Source of the DNA: Amblyornis subalaris
Lineage: Eukaryota > Chordata > Aves > Passeriformes > Ptilonorhynchidae
DNA length: 64,000 nucleotides
Direction: 5' to 3'
Assembly (NCBI GenBank): GCA_018881555.1
Contig: JACAXG010000018.1
Span: 1,815,561-1,879,560, forward strand
In this document: piece by piece, positions 1 to 13,100 of the stretch
Layout of the letters: each line of letters starts with the position of its first letter
Numbering within the stretch: the first letter of the stretch is position 1
Notes under the pieces: generated by a model
What the model was told of the DNA's origin: nothing
What the model saw: only the letters and a program-made list of their open reading frames with translations
The model's database searches: none
Made by a program: the position numbers and the translations under genes

Positions 1-3000
1 ATTGCAGCTTAGCTTGAGTAGTTTTACTGGATACGCCCACAACCTCTTTCTTTAGGGGACTGCATGGGCATCATGGGTACAGTAACATCAGAGTTCAAGG
101 GATGGATAATTCAGACTGTACCCTGTGCTGCCAAACCCCTGCACCTGTCACAGGGAGAAGGGGATGGAGTGCCAGGCCGCCTGTGCTGGCATTGCCAGGA
201 CAGCACTTCCTTGTAGTGTGGCTCAGAAATAGTTGTGGTCTGGGCTGCAGGAGCCTTTGATGGATCCTGGCTATGGAAAGGAGGGGGGAATAGTGTGTCT
301 GTGCAGGTGTGTGTGTGCTGGTTGACTCTGGGAAGTTTGAGCATGGTTTTAAATTCTGCAAAACACTGATTTATATTGTGATCTCACCAGAGTTAATGCT
401 TTTGGAAAACCCCTTTATTCATATATCTTTATCATTATTCTTAATTTTTCATCTCTTTTATTAGAAAAGGGCATTCACGCACAGTAATACATGGCACAGT
501 TCCTGCGCTTTTCCTCTGCCTCCATTGATTACCCCAGTTGGTTCATAGTATGTTACTACTTTGTTTGATGCTGCTTTTGGGAAGCCAGGAATAAAATGAC
601 TGGTTTTGATGAAATATTAATGCACACACTCACACTTTATTGTGGAAACCCGCCTTCAATTGCTCAGTAAGGTAGCAGTGCACTTGCTTACAGCAGTAAC
701 TGATTTGCTCTTCATCCAATGTATCTTTAGAAAACACACACCAGATGCCAAGGGAAATAGTCCCTGGAAGCGATGTTGTTGAGTGCTGTCTAAGCAGAGG
801 AGGCACCAGTGAGATTCCGAAATGTGGGCTTTTGCTTTTATGTATCTTTCTCTTCTTCTTGATACCCAGCCAGAACTTCTGAAGACAGATATAGCTGCTA
901 TTCAGCCATCAGCTGCCTTGTCGAATATTAAGATATTTTGATGTGCAAAACCACTTGTAAATATTGAACATGGTAACTTTTATGTTGATAAAATGATGCT
1001 TTCAGAAGTAGCCCTTGTGAGAACTTTTTGGAGCTTCATCTTGCCAACAGTAAAATACAGGGCCTGGTAGTTCAGTCTGAGGTCAGATCATAATGCATGA
1101 AGTGTGCTAATAATAAGGGTATTAATAATAATAACACCCTGTGATAATACGATAATAAGTCTTTGTTATCCTAGTGGAGCTATCTACTTTGTGTTTGGGG
1201 CTATAGTAACTTTCCGTGAAATTAAGCCTTTGTCAGTCCAGTCCCTTTATATCACAGATAAGTATGGTTTATTTTAAGCAATCAGGCTTCATTTTGAGCT
1301 AACTAGGTTATTTGGCCCCATTCTTCCTCCTGCTGGAACTAATAATTTCCTGAACAAGGGCTGCAGACACACAGAGATGTAGATGGAGGAACAGACATTT
1401 GCAAGGATATTGCCTGCATTGAAGCACTATAATGCAAAATGGACTCAAGTAATTTGTCCAGCAAATGGATTCTATGCTGGCACTTTATAGCTTTGCTTCT
1501 CAAGTCACAGATTTCAGTTAAAATCCTGTAGCTCCTTGTGGTTTTAATTTTTTAAGACATCCATTCTTCCTACTACAAAGCATTGTTTAAAGATGTGCAG
1601 ATACCACAGTTATCATTTGGCCAGCTGTTTCAGCTGCACTTCATTTCTCTAAAGTAAAAATGTGATGGTTTGGACACTACAGTGGAGGAATGGCAATAAA
1701 TTAGCAGCAGTCAGTTTGGAGAGATGTATGCAGAAGCACTGGACAAGATAGGTGAGCGAAAGGTTTTCTCTTTTAAACCTCTGTCCTACTCCATTTTTCC
1801 TGCTACTGAATGGACAAATGAGAAGTGATAGTCAGATCATGCTAAATAATTATGCACTAGTTGATCTACAAGAAGATGAGATGATACATTGCACCATCAA
1901 ACAAGGCCCTTCAAATGGTTTAAACATGGTCATTTAGGAACCTGACCCAAAATGTACAGTGGTGGACCAGATGGTTCCTATACTGGTGTCCTGCTGAGCT
2001 GAGGTCCTTTGGGAGTCTGAGCTTGCTCAGTGACTCATACAGGATAATTAATTTTGCTCCTTATTCTGTAAATTANTTGTTGGGGTTTTTTTAATTGAGA
2101 ATGATGAGTAGCAATGTGCTTGCAGAACACCTCTGAACAGGCTTGTGTCGAATCACCTGTGGTCTGCTCTTTGTCATCATGGACCTGCATGAGTCAGATG
2201 GCATTATCTGGTCACTGGATGATGAGGATACTTGGAAGGAAGCTGGATGACAGCATGCTTCCTGCTGACAGATGCTCACTGAGCCTGCTCTGCATTCTGA
2301 CTCTTCCACTTCCAAATAAATTGTTTGAAACAGCACAGAAACCTATTTTCTAGGATCAACAGTTAGCATCAAACAAGTGTTTATTAACATATTCAGGCAA
2401 TATTTGCTCAGTTCTTTTTTTCCAGACTTGAGCTACCTAATACTAAAATCAAAATATCTCTTTTTAGCAGCAAAGTTATATCTTTTCTCTCTAGTTTTAG
2501 CAGAAGTATTACTTAGAAGTAGAATTACATGGAAGCAGTAACCTGAAATAGTGCATAGTGCTTTCTAAAGGCTGCGTGAAAGATAAACTTAAAAGGGAAA
2601 CTGCTGGTGTACCTGAGACTACAAATGCACTGTAGAGCAGTTTGTACCTGCTATGAGGGAGGAATTGGAATCTGAGAATCAAAAACCACTGAAAAGAATA
2701 GCTTTTCTCCTATGACAGGTGAAAAAAATCCATCACTATCTTCCAATACTGAATGAGCAGTTTTCTGTAATTAAAGAAAACTAGTAATTCTCCTGCAGTT
2801 GTGCTTTACCTGTTTTGCTTTTCACTGGTAGGAGAGGTCATAAACAGGGAGTGTAATGCCAGTTTTTATGTTCAAATGCGAAGAAACAGAACACCTGCAA
2901 TGATAGATCATGCATATTTTAAAAGAGTTCTCTTTAGTCAGTGCAATTCCTGCATTAGACTACTTCTATTTCTCTTATTTTTTCAGGAAAATAGCATTCA

Positions 3001-6000
3001 TAATATTTAAAAAAAAAATAGTAAGTTGCCCTGTATTTTGTCTGCACTTATCTGTGCATGCAGTCTCACCTAACTAGAAAGAATTCATTATGCAAGTTAA
3101 AAAGGTAAAATTGTCCATTACATTTTAGGAATGTCTAGAACAGAAATGGTTTGATCAGAATCAGTGGAAGAAACATGGTCTACATCCCTCTTTGAGAACT
3201 GATATGCTGGAGAAGGCTGTGAAGGCACAGGAAAGTAGGGAAGACTACAAAACACAATGTCTTTCCGGTAAAAGGGGCCAGTGTCAAATCTGGGTTCTCC
3301 TGTATATTAAACGTTTGTAGAAAATGCAGAAGGGTTGCTCCTGAAGCCTGCCACTCCCCATGCATTGCTTGTCTTATGCTAGGAGAAGCTTTCATGCACG
3401 CAGAAAATTTGGGGGTCAGATCTTACGCTCAGTCTGTGGTCACTCAGTTTCATGCTCAGGACTGGTGTTCGTAAGAGTCAGAACAAAAACAAGTTGCCCA
3501 TGATTAAATTTTCTCTAGTCCCTAAGAATCCCTGTATTTTTTTTTTTTTTTGAGTAGCAATTCTGATTTGTAAAGACACTAATACCTTCTTATTAACGGC
3601 CTTTTCATTGTGCCTGTAAGCTGATGGATATTAAAGCCCCTAATTAAAACCAGATAACGCATGAAAGATTTCTACAGTGCAAACCTTTCTCTTAAGGCTT
3701 GATTAAACCAAAAACCTCACACATCTGTTTGCACAAATATATTCTCATCAGGTCAGGCACCTGGTAGCATTGACTTAGGTCCATCCTTCTCACAATAGCT
3801 TTTTCTTGAGAATAAAGAGAACAACAAAGGCTAGGACAGAAAACAGAATATTTCCAAAATGTTGGCCTATTACATTTAGCTAGGGATATAGTCTTTCTGC
3901 AGTCTATGGCTCTGATCATCCTATCAGTCAGGATAATGGTGAACCATAGAATAATGTGTTCATTTACATATAAATGTGTATAAAATATTGATGTGCATAT
4001 ATATACACCTATATATATGTATAATTGCATGCGGTTAGACATAAATAAATATGACTTAATAGGGAGAAGTGATTTTCTGCAGGTCATTCTTTTTTTTTCT
4101 CTGTTTTTTGCTCTCTCTCTTGCGATTTGCAAATACAAGTAGGGACAAGAGAAGAGACTGATTTCTTTAATTCTTATTATAAAAGGTTAATTTAATCCTT
4201 AAATTAAGAGGAAACTAAGACTATGCAGTGGAAGTTCTGGGTGTACCTTGACTACACTGCAGATCAAAAATCNAGGTGTGTATCAATCTGTCTTCCCCTT
4301 CCCAAATCAACTAGATTCTGCGGGAAGGACACTTACCTGTGTGCCCATGTGTCAGCCCAATCATAAATGACAGTGGGACCAGGCCAAAGGGGGACACTTA
4401 GCTCCCTGTTGTCTCTTTTGCTGCTGAAAGAGTGGAAGAAAAAAGATCAGTGGTTGTATAAAATGTTGTTAGCACAATTTTNTCTTGCTTTTATATGCAT
4501 AAACCATTGAATCTTCACTGAGTAGGAGTTAGACACCACTAGGGAAAGTGTCAAGCTCCCACAGTGGGAGGCAGACTGATTTGCACCCTGGTTAAAGGTT
4601 TCTTGAACTGTAGCCACTGTCATATTTCGTGTAATATAAACTATCTGCCTTTGCAAATCCTAATGTAGTGTGGCAAGTTCTTGAGAGAAAAAGCTATGGC
4701 TAAGCAGCTCTTTAAAAAAAGAGACAAAAAGGAAAAAGAAAGGAAAAAGAGCTAGAGGATCCTCTTACAGATGGTGGGTCAGGTTCAGCAGGGTGCAAGA
4801 GCAGCTCAGTTTCAGCCTGGTGATCCAGAGCAGCTGTGAGCCTGGCTTCCCAGGCACTGACTGTGTGTTCAAGCCATTAGTGAACCAGGTCAAATATCTA
4901 AGGATGGCAAGAGAATTCTTTTTTTCATGGATGACTGGGAATATTTAATCAGTGATTACTCAGAAATTAAGATGTTACCTGTTCTGCCTAGTCACTGTGT
5001 TTTTGNTTATGGTGTGAGAACATAGAGCAACGGGCAATTTCAGTAAAGGATTCCTATGAGTTTGTTTAGGTTGTACTTGTATTAATTGTATTTGGACAAT
5101 TTGGAAGCTTCGAAGTGATGTGGCTTCTCAGCATATGGCTGGCTGGCAAAGCCTCCTTTAAGTGGGAAGCACCTGGAGCACATTGCTGATTTTTGTGATG
5201 TGGCTCCAAGGCTGAAAATTGTGAGTGATTCTTTCTCACCCTTACTGAAAGCTGCAGCTAAAAAGGGAGGACGTGGCTGTCCCTTGCCCCCACCATCTGC
5301 TGAGTGCTGCCTCCCTGCTTTCCCATCTGTGGGCTGGGGACTCTGTCTCTCAGCANCCACATCTCTGTTTCCAGCTGGCTGCAGACAGTCCCTTCTGGTA
5401 AATGGGCTTTAAAATCTAGGGGTCAGGCTGCCTAGCTGGAGGCTACTGATAGTTTGTGACTGTTTGCACAGAGAGCTTTGCTCNGGGACACAAGGCTGTT
5501 CTTGTCTCTCAGAGGAGCTGATTTGTAGGAGGAAGTGCACTCCATAATGTAGCTGCTCTGTGGAAGGCAAAGGACTGAACTCCGCTCATCCCTGCCACCC
5601 TTACAATTTATGTGCCTTTTCTGTGCTGGATATGATCACCAATGTGATGTGGCTTCTGAATTAACAGTTAATTAGAGACCTTTTGTAGGTGGTGGATCTT
5701 TTGCAAGTGACTGTTTATGAATGAGCAGACAGGCTGTTTGAAGTACCTGAGCTTGGCAGAAATAAATAACAAATCTACTTTATATGGCTCCTGTATGATC
5801 TGGATGCCTCATCATTTTGCAAGGCAGAAGTATACTGTTTGTATCCTATAGCTGGTGAGCATAACCAGAAATCATTTCTGTCACAATGAACCTGCTAAAG
5901 TGTAGATGACCATAGAAGGAGCTGTGCACTAATTCTGGAGAATTAGTGGTGGGTGGCAGGTGGCTGGCCCTGAGTGAGTGTTGGAGGCAGTGACCTCTTC

Positions 6001-6129
6001 ACATTTTTGAAACCTAAGAAACAAAGCTGTAACTGGTGTGGACAANAATCTGGTGTGTTAATGGACAGAATCAAGTTCAGAACAGAAAGTACCTCGTGTG
6101 ATAGNGCTCAGGAGAGTTAGATGAAAACA
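1..6129. other. Non-coding AT-rich sequence, no gene seen
   Basis: No recognisable exon, RNA gene or interspersed repeat was found. Simple features are a TAA-rich patch at about 1108-1135, a T-run at about 3537-3551, and an alternating TA-rich patch at about 3994-4022. The longest open frame (4138 down to 3692, minus strand) starts with TTG, runs through the TA-rich patch and has no recognisable domain, so I do not call it a gene. Confidence 0.6.
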
Positions 6130-7195
6130 CTACTCGCTAAGAAATAGTGTGAATGCCATTGTAGGAGTCTGCTACAGACTGCCTAGCCAGGCCGATGATG
6201 CTAATGAATTACTCTTTGAGGAACTAAGAGACTCCTCTAAATCATAAGGAAGCCNACTAAGAAAGATGCCCCCCTTGATCTGCAGCGTGTTAACAGAGAG
6301 GGTCGCAAGCAAGGTGGAGATTGGTGGCTGTCTTGGCCACAGCAACCGTGGAGTAATCGAGCTTAAAATCTCCGGTTTTAAACAGAAGGAAAAGTGCCAG
6401 CAGAACTTCAGCCTTGGACATGAGCAGAGCAAACTTCAGANTACTCAGGGAACTAGTGAGTAAGGTCCCCTGAGAAAATGCTTTTGCAGGTGCTGGAGTC
6501 CACCTCTGCTGGTCAGTTTTTAAGCACCACCTCCTAAGGGCACAGGAGCAGGCAATTCCTAAATGTCTCAAGTCAGGCAGATGAGGCAGAAGGCCAGCTT
6601 GGCTGAATGGAGATCTTCCTTTGGAAATAAGGCAAAAAAGGAAGGTGTATGACCAGTGGAAGCAAGATCAGGTGACATCCTGTGTGCAGTTTTGGGCACC
6701 ATAGTGTAAGAAAGTTATAAAGCTATTAGAGAGCATCTAAAGGAGGGGTAAAAGATGATGAAGGGCCTTGAGGGGAAGTCATGTGAGGAGTGGCTGAGGT
6801 TACTTAGTCTGTTCAGTCTGGAGAAGAGGAGACTGAGGGAAGACCTCATTGCAGTTACAGCTTCCTCGTGAGGGGAAGAGGAGGGGCAGGCACTGATGTC
6901 TTCTCTGTGGTGACAGTGACAGGACCCAAGGGAATGGCCTGAAGCTGTATCAGGGGAGGTTTAGGTTGGATATTAGGAAACGGTTCTTCACCCAGAAGGG
7001 CACTGGAACAGGCTCCCCAGGGAAGAGAGGGAAAAGGTTCAAGCCTGGCAGAGTTCAAGAAGTGTTTGGANAATACTCTCAGGCACGTGGTGTGATTCTT
7101 GGAACTGTCCNGTGGCAGGGACAGAAGTTGGATTTCTATGATTCTGTTGGGTCCTTTCCAACTCAAAATACTGTGTAATTCTGTGATTGTTATAT
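6130..7195 (+). mobile_element. CR1 LINE fragment, 5'-truncated and internally deleted, + orientation
   Basis: The 3' half (about 6690-7195) matches the avian CR1 3' region: the 'ctgttcagtctggagaag' phrase, a 'gtttaggttggatattagg' phrase, 'ggaacaggctccccaggga', and an ending with 'ttggatttctatgattctg' and 'cctttccaactca'. The 5' half (about 6130-6680) resembles the end of the CR1 endonuclease and the linker before reverse transcriptase; the translated frame has 'KVEIGGCLGHSNRG' and, further on, 'GRRPAWLNGDLPLE'. The reverse transcriptase is missing: the linker joins the 3' end near 6680. Several stops and Ns show the copy is dead. Confidence 0.85.
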
Positions 7196-10100
7196 CTGAC
7201 ATCTGCGTCTTTCCCAGAACAGCACGTTCCTGTTGTCCCCCTTAGAGATGACTCTCTGAGACTACCATTTGCACTGACTTTTTCATGTGGACAGACAATT
7301 GATTCAACATTTCCTGGTTCTTCTCTGGTGACATGACATCTTTATTAGGCTACAGAATTAAGCTTTTTATTGCTTACAGCTCAGCCAACACTGCAGACCT
7401 TCAAGAAGTGATTGTNAGGTGTCTGTCTCCCTGGCAGGGAGTTGGTTACCAGGTGTTTAGGAACGAAGCTTAAGTCATGCTCTAAGGAGTGGGTTTCCTT
7501 GNAACATATATAAGTCTGAGTTAGTCTCCTGGTGTTCCTGCAGTCACGAAGAGAAATCATCACTTGATCTACAGGACAGGATTCATCTCATCATAATGCA
7601 GGTCTAAAATAGGCAAGATGATCTGCACTCTAAAGGTGTCTTTTCAACTTACTGACTATAAAGATAAATTGAGTGGAACTACCTCAGATGTCAAGTCTAG
7701 GCTGCAGGAAAAAGGGAAGGTGATTCTCACCCAAGTACTTTAGCAGTAAAGTGACCAAGGTCATTTGAGACTTGGTTGTTGTGACCTGGTAGTACTTAGC
7801 AGGACAAAGANTTGAAATCTTCCTCATGTGTCCTAGTTGACTGTTCTGAACACCAGAGTAGTCTTCATAGAAGAGAAAAAGGACATTAATACTTGGGAAC
7901 CTCTTTTGTTCCGTGTGATGGGTTGTTCCACCTCTTTTTTTCAACATTCTGCCTGAGGACTTTTCATTTGTACTTACACCTTGGATTAACTGTATAGTTT
8001 TGTCTTAATTTACAGTCACAAACTCTGTATTCACTGTAAGATGTTTAGGTACCAGTTTATAAATAGATTAAACAGGAAATGAAATGTGCATGTAGATCTG
8101 AAGCCTTGTTGACCTGACAGATTCTCCTAAGGCCCCAGGAGATCAGAGGCAGCATTCATCAAGTGAGGCATTGAGCATATGCCAGATGTAGTGCTAATAC
8201 TTGGGAGCTTTTGCATAATAATAAGCTGGATTCACTGTTCTTTATTTGTGAACTGTTCACTCCTCTTCACTTGTGCATGCTTCCTCTTGAATAGTGTAAG
8301 AGAGGACAATGCAGAACAGAGGGCAGCAGCTTATAAAATAGTGTATTCAAACACATGGATTCAGCTTGAGCTGTGGAGAGTTTCCTTCAGTGGATTAGTG
8401 GCTGCAGCGCTGCCATTCTCCTGGGAAATCACCTAAGCACNTGTGTTTCCTTCAGAGGGCTTCTGACCTCTTTTGTATTCTTCTTAATTTCTGTGTCCTG
8501 AGTAAGGTGATATTAAAACTATTCCTTGTTGGTATGCTTCCTTGGGAGTTTTGCAGAGTGTAGAGGGGGGAAGTGGTTTCTGCTGCTCCTAAATTAAAAG
8601 CAATTGCTCAGACTCCTGCAAGTGTACAGAAGATGACATGTCAGCTAAGAATGAGTGCTGCTCTTTGCACTGGCAAACTGGATACTGGGGAAAGAATAAT
8701 GTGATTGTCAAGACACATCTTTCAGTTTAATAAACCATTTTGAGAAGAAGGCTTTGCCTCGGTTTAATAGTGGTCCTTGGGGGAAAAAAAATTCTAAACT
8801 CTAGCATGAAAACAAACACTCCTTTTCTGTTTTGAAATAAATGTACTGTCTTCTGCAGTACTGGGCTACACTGTAAATTTTATAGATAAATAGGATATGA
8901 ATAAGACAATTGCCTTAGCAGTATTATTAGGAGTAATAACTTCTGTTGTGGATAAATCTGACCCTTTTGAAATGTAAAAACATTCATATTTTATTATTCT
9001 AGCCTAGCTTTTCCCTTAGAAGAGGTTGTCTTTTCTGTAAGTTTTATTAGAAATGTCATGATNTACAACTTACGATGAACTACTGCTTTTGAGCTCTCAG
9101 TTGAACAGAGGTTGTAGCAATATATTGTTTTGCATGTCTCAACTACATACTCTGGAAGCTTAATACTGGGGGCTTCTTCCCACTCCAGAACGACTGTTTT
9201 GGGACTAATTACCAAGTCACAGTGTTGTACAAAATATCTGAATCTGCTTGTTGAAGTCTTCCTTGATTATCAGTGCTTATGGAGCTGTGGGATCCTTTGT
9301 ATTTTTGGATTGCTGCAGCTGAACCCAGTGTTATCTGTTAGTGACCACACCATTAAAAATCAACTTCTAATTTATTGCCTAATTTATAGGCCCACTCGAT
9401 AGAGCTGTGGCACAGTTGAACTCATGTTCAATGATTAATGTGAAATAAAAGGTAGTGTTACATGGCCCAGTTAGATTAGATGCTCTTGATCTAATCCTGT
9501 CAGTCAGCCACAGCTGTTAAACATTTTATGTCCTCATATAAGACTGTACTTGTGCTGCTGTAGGTTTTCAGGCTAAAAGAAGATCATATTATAATTAAAT
9601 AGCCAGAGCTTATATGAAAGAATAGGATAATTATCCATATATATGATCAGAAATTTATAGGACGGCATGCTTAAAAAACCAGATTTTTACCACATAAAAT
9701 GTTACGGAGATTTTTCAAAGTCATAAGAAAGAATTAGGGATTCAGATTACATTGCCTTTCTTTCAGGTGGTAACTAACTCCTCTTATGTCTTTGAAAATG
9801 TCCCCTAAATTATTGAATTTGATTCTGCATGCCCTTTGTAATCACTTAGGGCCAAAGATGAGGATTCTTTGTGATTTTTAAATTTTGGTTTTGTTCAATG
9901 CAAATTTTCNGTTGAAGTATTTACCCATTGGACAGTATAAATAGAAGTAGCTGAAGAACCTCAATGTGGATTCACTGGGACATTCCCCTTCGTAAAACCT
10001 GGCAAGCGACAGGGCTGCTGAAGGGGTGTTCCATCACCCTGGGCATCAGGAAGCGGCTGCAGATCCAACTGCTGCAAGGACAGCATGGGCTTTATGGGAA

Positions 10101-13100
10101 TTAACAGATTCCACAGATCTTAAATGAATGTCCTCATTAGGAAGGACGCTTTTCTTCTCACCCTTTTTGTGTGTCAAGATCNATATCTCATCAGGGAAAC
10201 CTTCAATACAGAATATTTTGAACAAGCATACGATAAATAATATTCTCTTTACTGCATTTGGGCTATAGGAAAAATAATTTTCCTGGTATAATGAGTGGTA
10301 AGTAGAACAAAGATCATTTGGGAATAAAATGTAGCTGTTTGATCCATTTGATAAATTCAGTCTGGATGGCATTTGCTTCCCTCANTNAAGGGAANGGGAG
10401 CTGCCTATTTCTAGGCAATCTGTTGAGTTTCTGTCACAGAAAAGGACAGTTTAGCTTTTCCTTCCATATGGACGTACATTATTACATTTACAAACATATT
10501 GTTCATCTTTCTTTTTTTTAGACCCTCTAAGAAGTCTTAATTCCTCCTTGGTGAGTTTGGACGTGGGTTGAATATTCTTTTTTTTTTTTTTCCCCAAAAG
10601 TGAGTAAGAGAGGGGAAAGACTCCCATTATTCTGTATAGATAGGTACTAGTTAATTTACTAAACCAAAAGAAACCTTGCTTGTCANAGCAGAAAGCAAGT
10701 TAGCTGTAATGAGACCAGTATGCTTAGTGTTCCTCTGGGCCTGACCATGCTGGAGGAATGGAAGTCTGCAAGCGTGGCTCCAGGCTATCATGGAATCCAA
10801 GTTATGCAATCTCTGTCATAAATTAAGCAAATTCTACCTCAGGACTTTCCCTCTAGAACAGTGAAGTATTCTAAACATTAAAAGGGTTGTTATAATCATA
10901 ATGTCATCTTGGCTAATCAAAAAGAAACTTTTTTCTTAGTACAGTGACAATGGTTAATGCTGTGGTTTTGCCACTGCCCCAGGACTNCTGGATCTTGTGC
11001 ATTTGCAACATTTTTTGTTAGCTTTTGAAAAGACCTGTGTATCAGAGGCAAAATATCAGAGCTGCTTCACCTTGATACCCTGGGCAGGCAGACAGGTCTG
11101 TACCCTGCTCCCCTCACGAAGCGCAGTCATTCCAGCAGGAATTCCTACCTCCTGAAATTTCATGAGATACCCAAGTTCAATAAGCNCATAAGCACTGATG
11201 CTTCGTCCTTGGAATACTTTTATTTGAAAAGTGATTCTGTCCTCTGCATCATATTTTTTTTTTGGAAGTGCTTGCGTCTAAAACCTTTGGAAGAGTACAA
11301 AAATCTCTTTCTAATATCCTTGCACATAAAAGCAAGAAGGAGCGGTTGTAGTTTAAGAGGACACCCTATTTTCTTCATGAAAAACAAGCTTGGATTTTTT
11401 TTTCCTTTGGCACACCCATGTGATGTAGTTCTGCAGAAATGGGGCATTGTGTGTCTGCNTGGAGCCAAGGAAGGGGGCAAAAATTTGGAAAAGGATATGA
11501 ATCAGTGCCTTGTGTTTTAGGGCCACACCTCCTTCATCCTCTTCTTACTAGTAGGCCGTGGATACTGTTTATTCTCTCTTTCTTGGTTTGCTGTGGTAGA
11601 TGTGCCCAGATAGCTCAATTGCAAATTCATCCACAGAACAGTTCAGAGTTAAAACAGCCTTTTGTTGCTGCCACTGATAATCATTTGCACTATCAGCAAA
11701 ATTGCCACCTGTAATCAGATCTGTAAGAGCACAGATGGCTTCCAAACGCACTAATTCAGTACCAGAGCTGCGATTTTAGCAGCAATTGCTTCTTAGCANT
11801 TTGCACCTGGAATTGTTATTAATTTTCGTATTTATTAAGCAGCTGTATATTGAGACCTCCAGCTTGCAGGTACTTGTGATGTAAAGAAGTCTGAGAAGGA
11901 TGATTACACTCCAATTTCAGCAGAGGCTTACCCTAATTCAGTTAAAGTTCATTTAGGGTCTGGTCCTCAGAGGATTTCAGTGCCTTGCCANTCACATATT
12001 TCATTGGTGAGTTATGACTTTTGGATTTCAATGTCTTTTTTTTNCCCTTTGTTCTGTCTGCTTGGTAGACTGGAAACAANTAACCTGAGAGAGAGCAANC
12101 TCTGACNGNTTACACAGTGGACTTGAAGTNAGTCCAGACCATAACAGTCGTGTTCAAGATGTGCACTCCAAAAGACAATTCCTAACTTCCAGAAAACAGG
12201 GTTTTTTTCCTCGTTCTGACCTTTAACAATCTGCAACAGTGAACAGAGCCATGTCACAGGCAGCTGGTAGGAAGGCACTTGCCTCTTTCACAGCCTTCAT
12301 CNGATGTGGGAAGGGGAGCCCTATCAGACTCACCTACCAGTGCCCCAAACATGAAGTTTTCCCAGTAAAGTGATATAGATCTCTCTGCTGAGAAGTTTTG
12401 AAATTTCCTGTGGTTGGAAACAAAGGATTTAGCTGGAAAAAAAGGATTCCATGCTGGCTTGACTGTCTGTCTCCTTCAGGAGTGCTCCAAACTGTAATGG
12501 TGACAGGAGGTGATGAAAAAGAGTGTTGGTCAGGTTTCTGGTGTCAGGGAGTGTCATTGTTCATGTAGTCCACAAGCCACAGTGAAATTATGAAGGATTT
12601 AAGGCTAGCAGGCTGAGTTGGCTATAAGTTTCTTTTATACTCGTTTTAAAGGAGGTGAGGAGGGAGAGGAAAGAGATTTAACAGAAGAAATGACGGAAAC
12701 ACAAATCTGTCCAGGAACAGAAGCAGAGGCTGGTGAAAAAAGAGATGGAGTTGTGTTGAGGCAGAAGGACTAAAAGAAAAANAGGCAAATGTGTGTTAGG
12801 AAGGACAAAAACTTGAACTTGGATCCTTGTTTCTCAATTCTGATGATTATATTTTATAAATCATATATATTGTTAATTCCTTAGCATGCATTTAATTTTT
12901 CAGTAAAGCATAGTTAAAGCCAGAAACATTATGNTTTGTGGTGAGGATATGAACAGCTTCCTTCACGGATGGAAGGCTTTTTATGCTGCTAAATAACCTA
13001 TATCAGAAAAAATAATATAAGTACTNTAATGGCTTGTCTTTCTCCAGACTGGTGTTTGCATTGGAGCTTTTTCAGCAAAATAACTGAAATAATATTCAGG

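Noticed and set aside
1752..1937. 61-codon frame with protein-like end
   Set aside because: Starts at GTG, has no splice acceptor at a suitable place, and is not recognised.
3692..4138. 148-codon minus-strand open frame, longest in the upstream AT-rich DNA
   Set aside because: It starts at TTG, passes through TA dinucleotide repeats, and shows no family resemblance.
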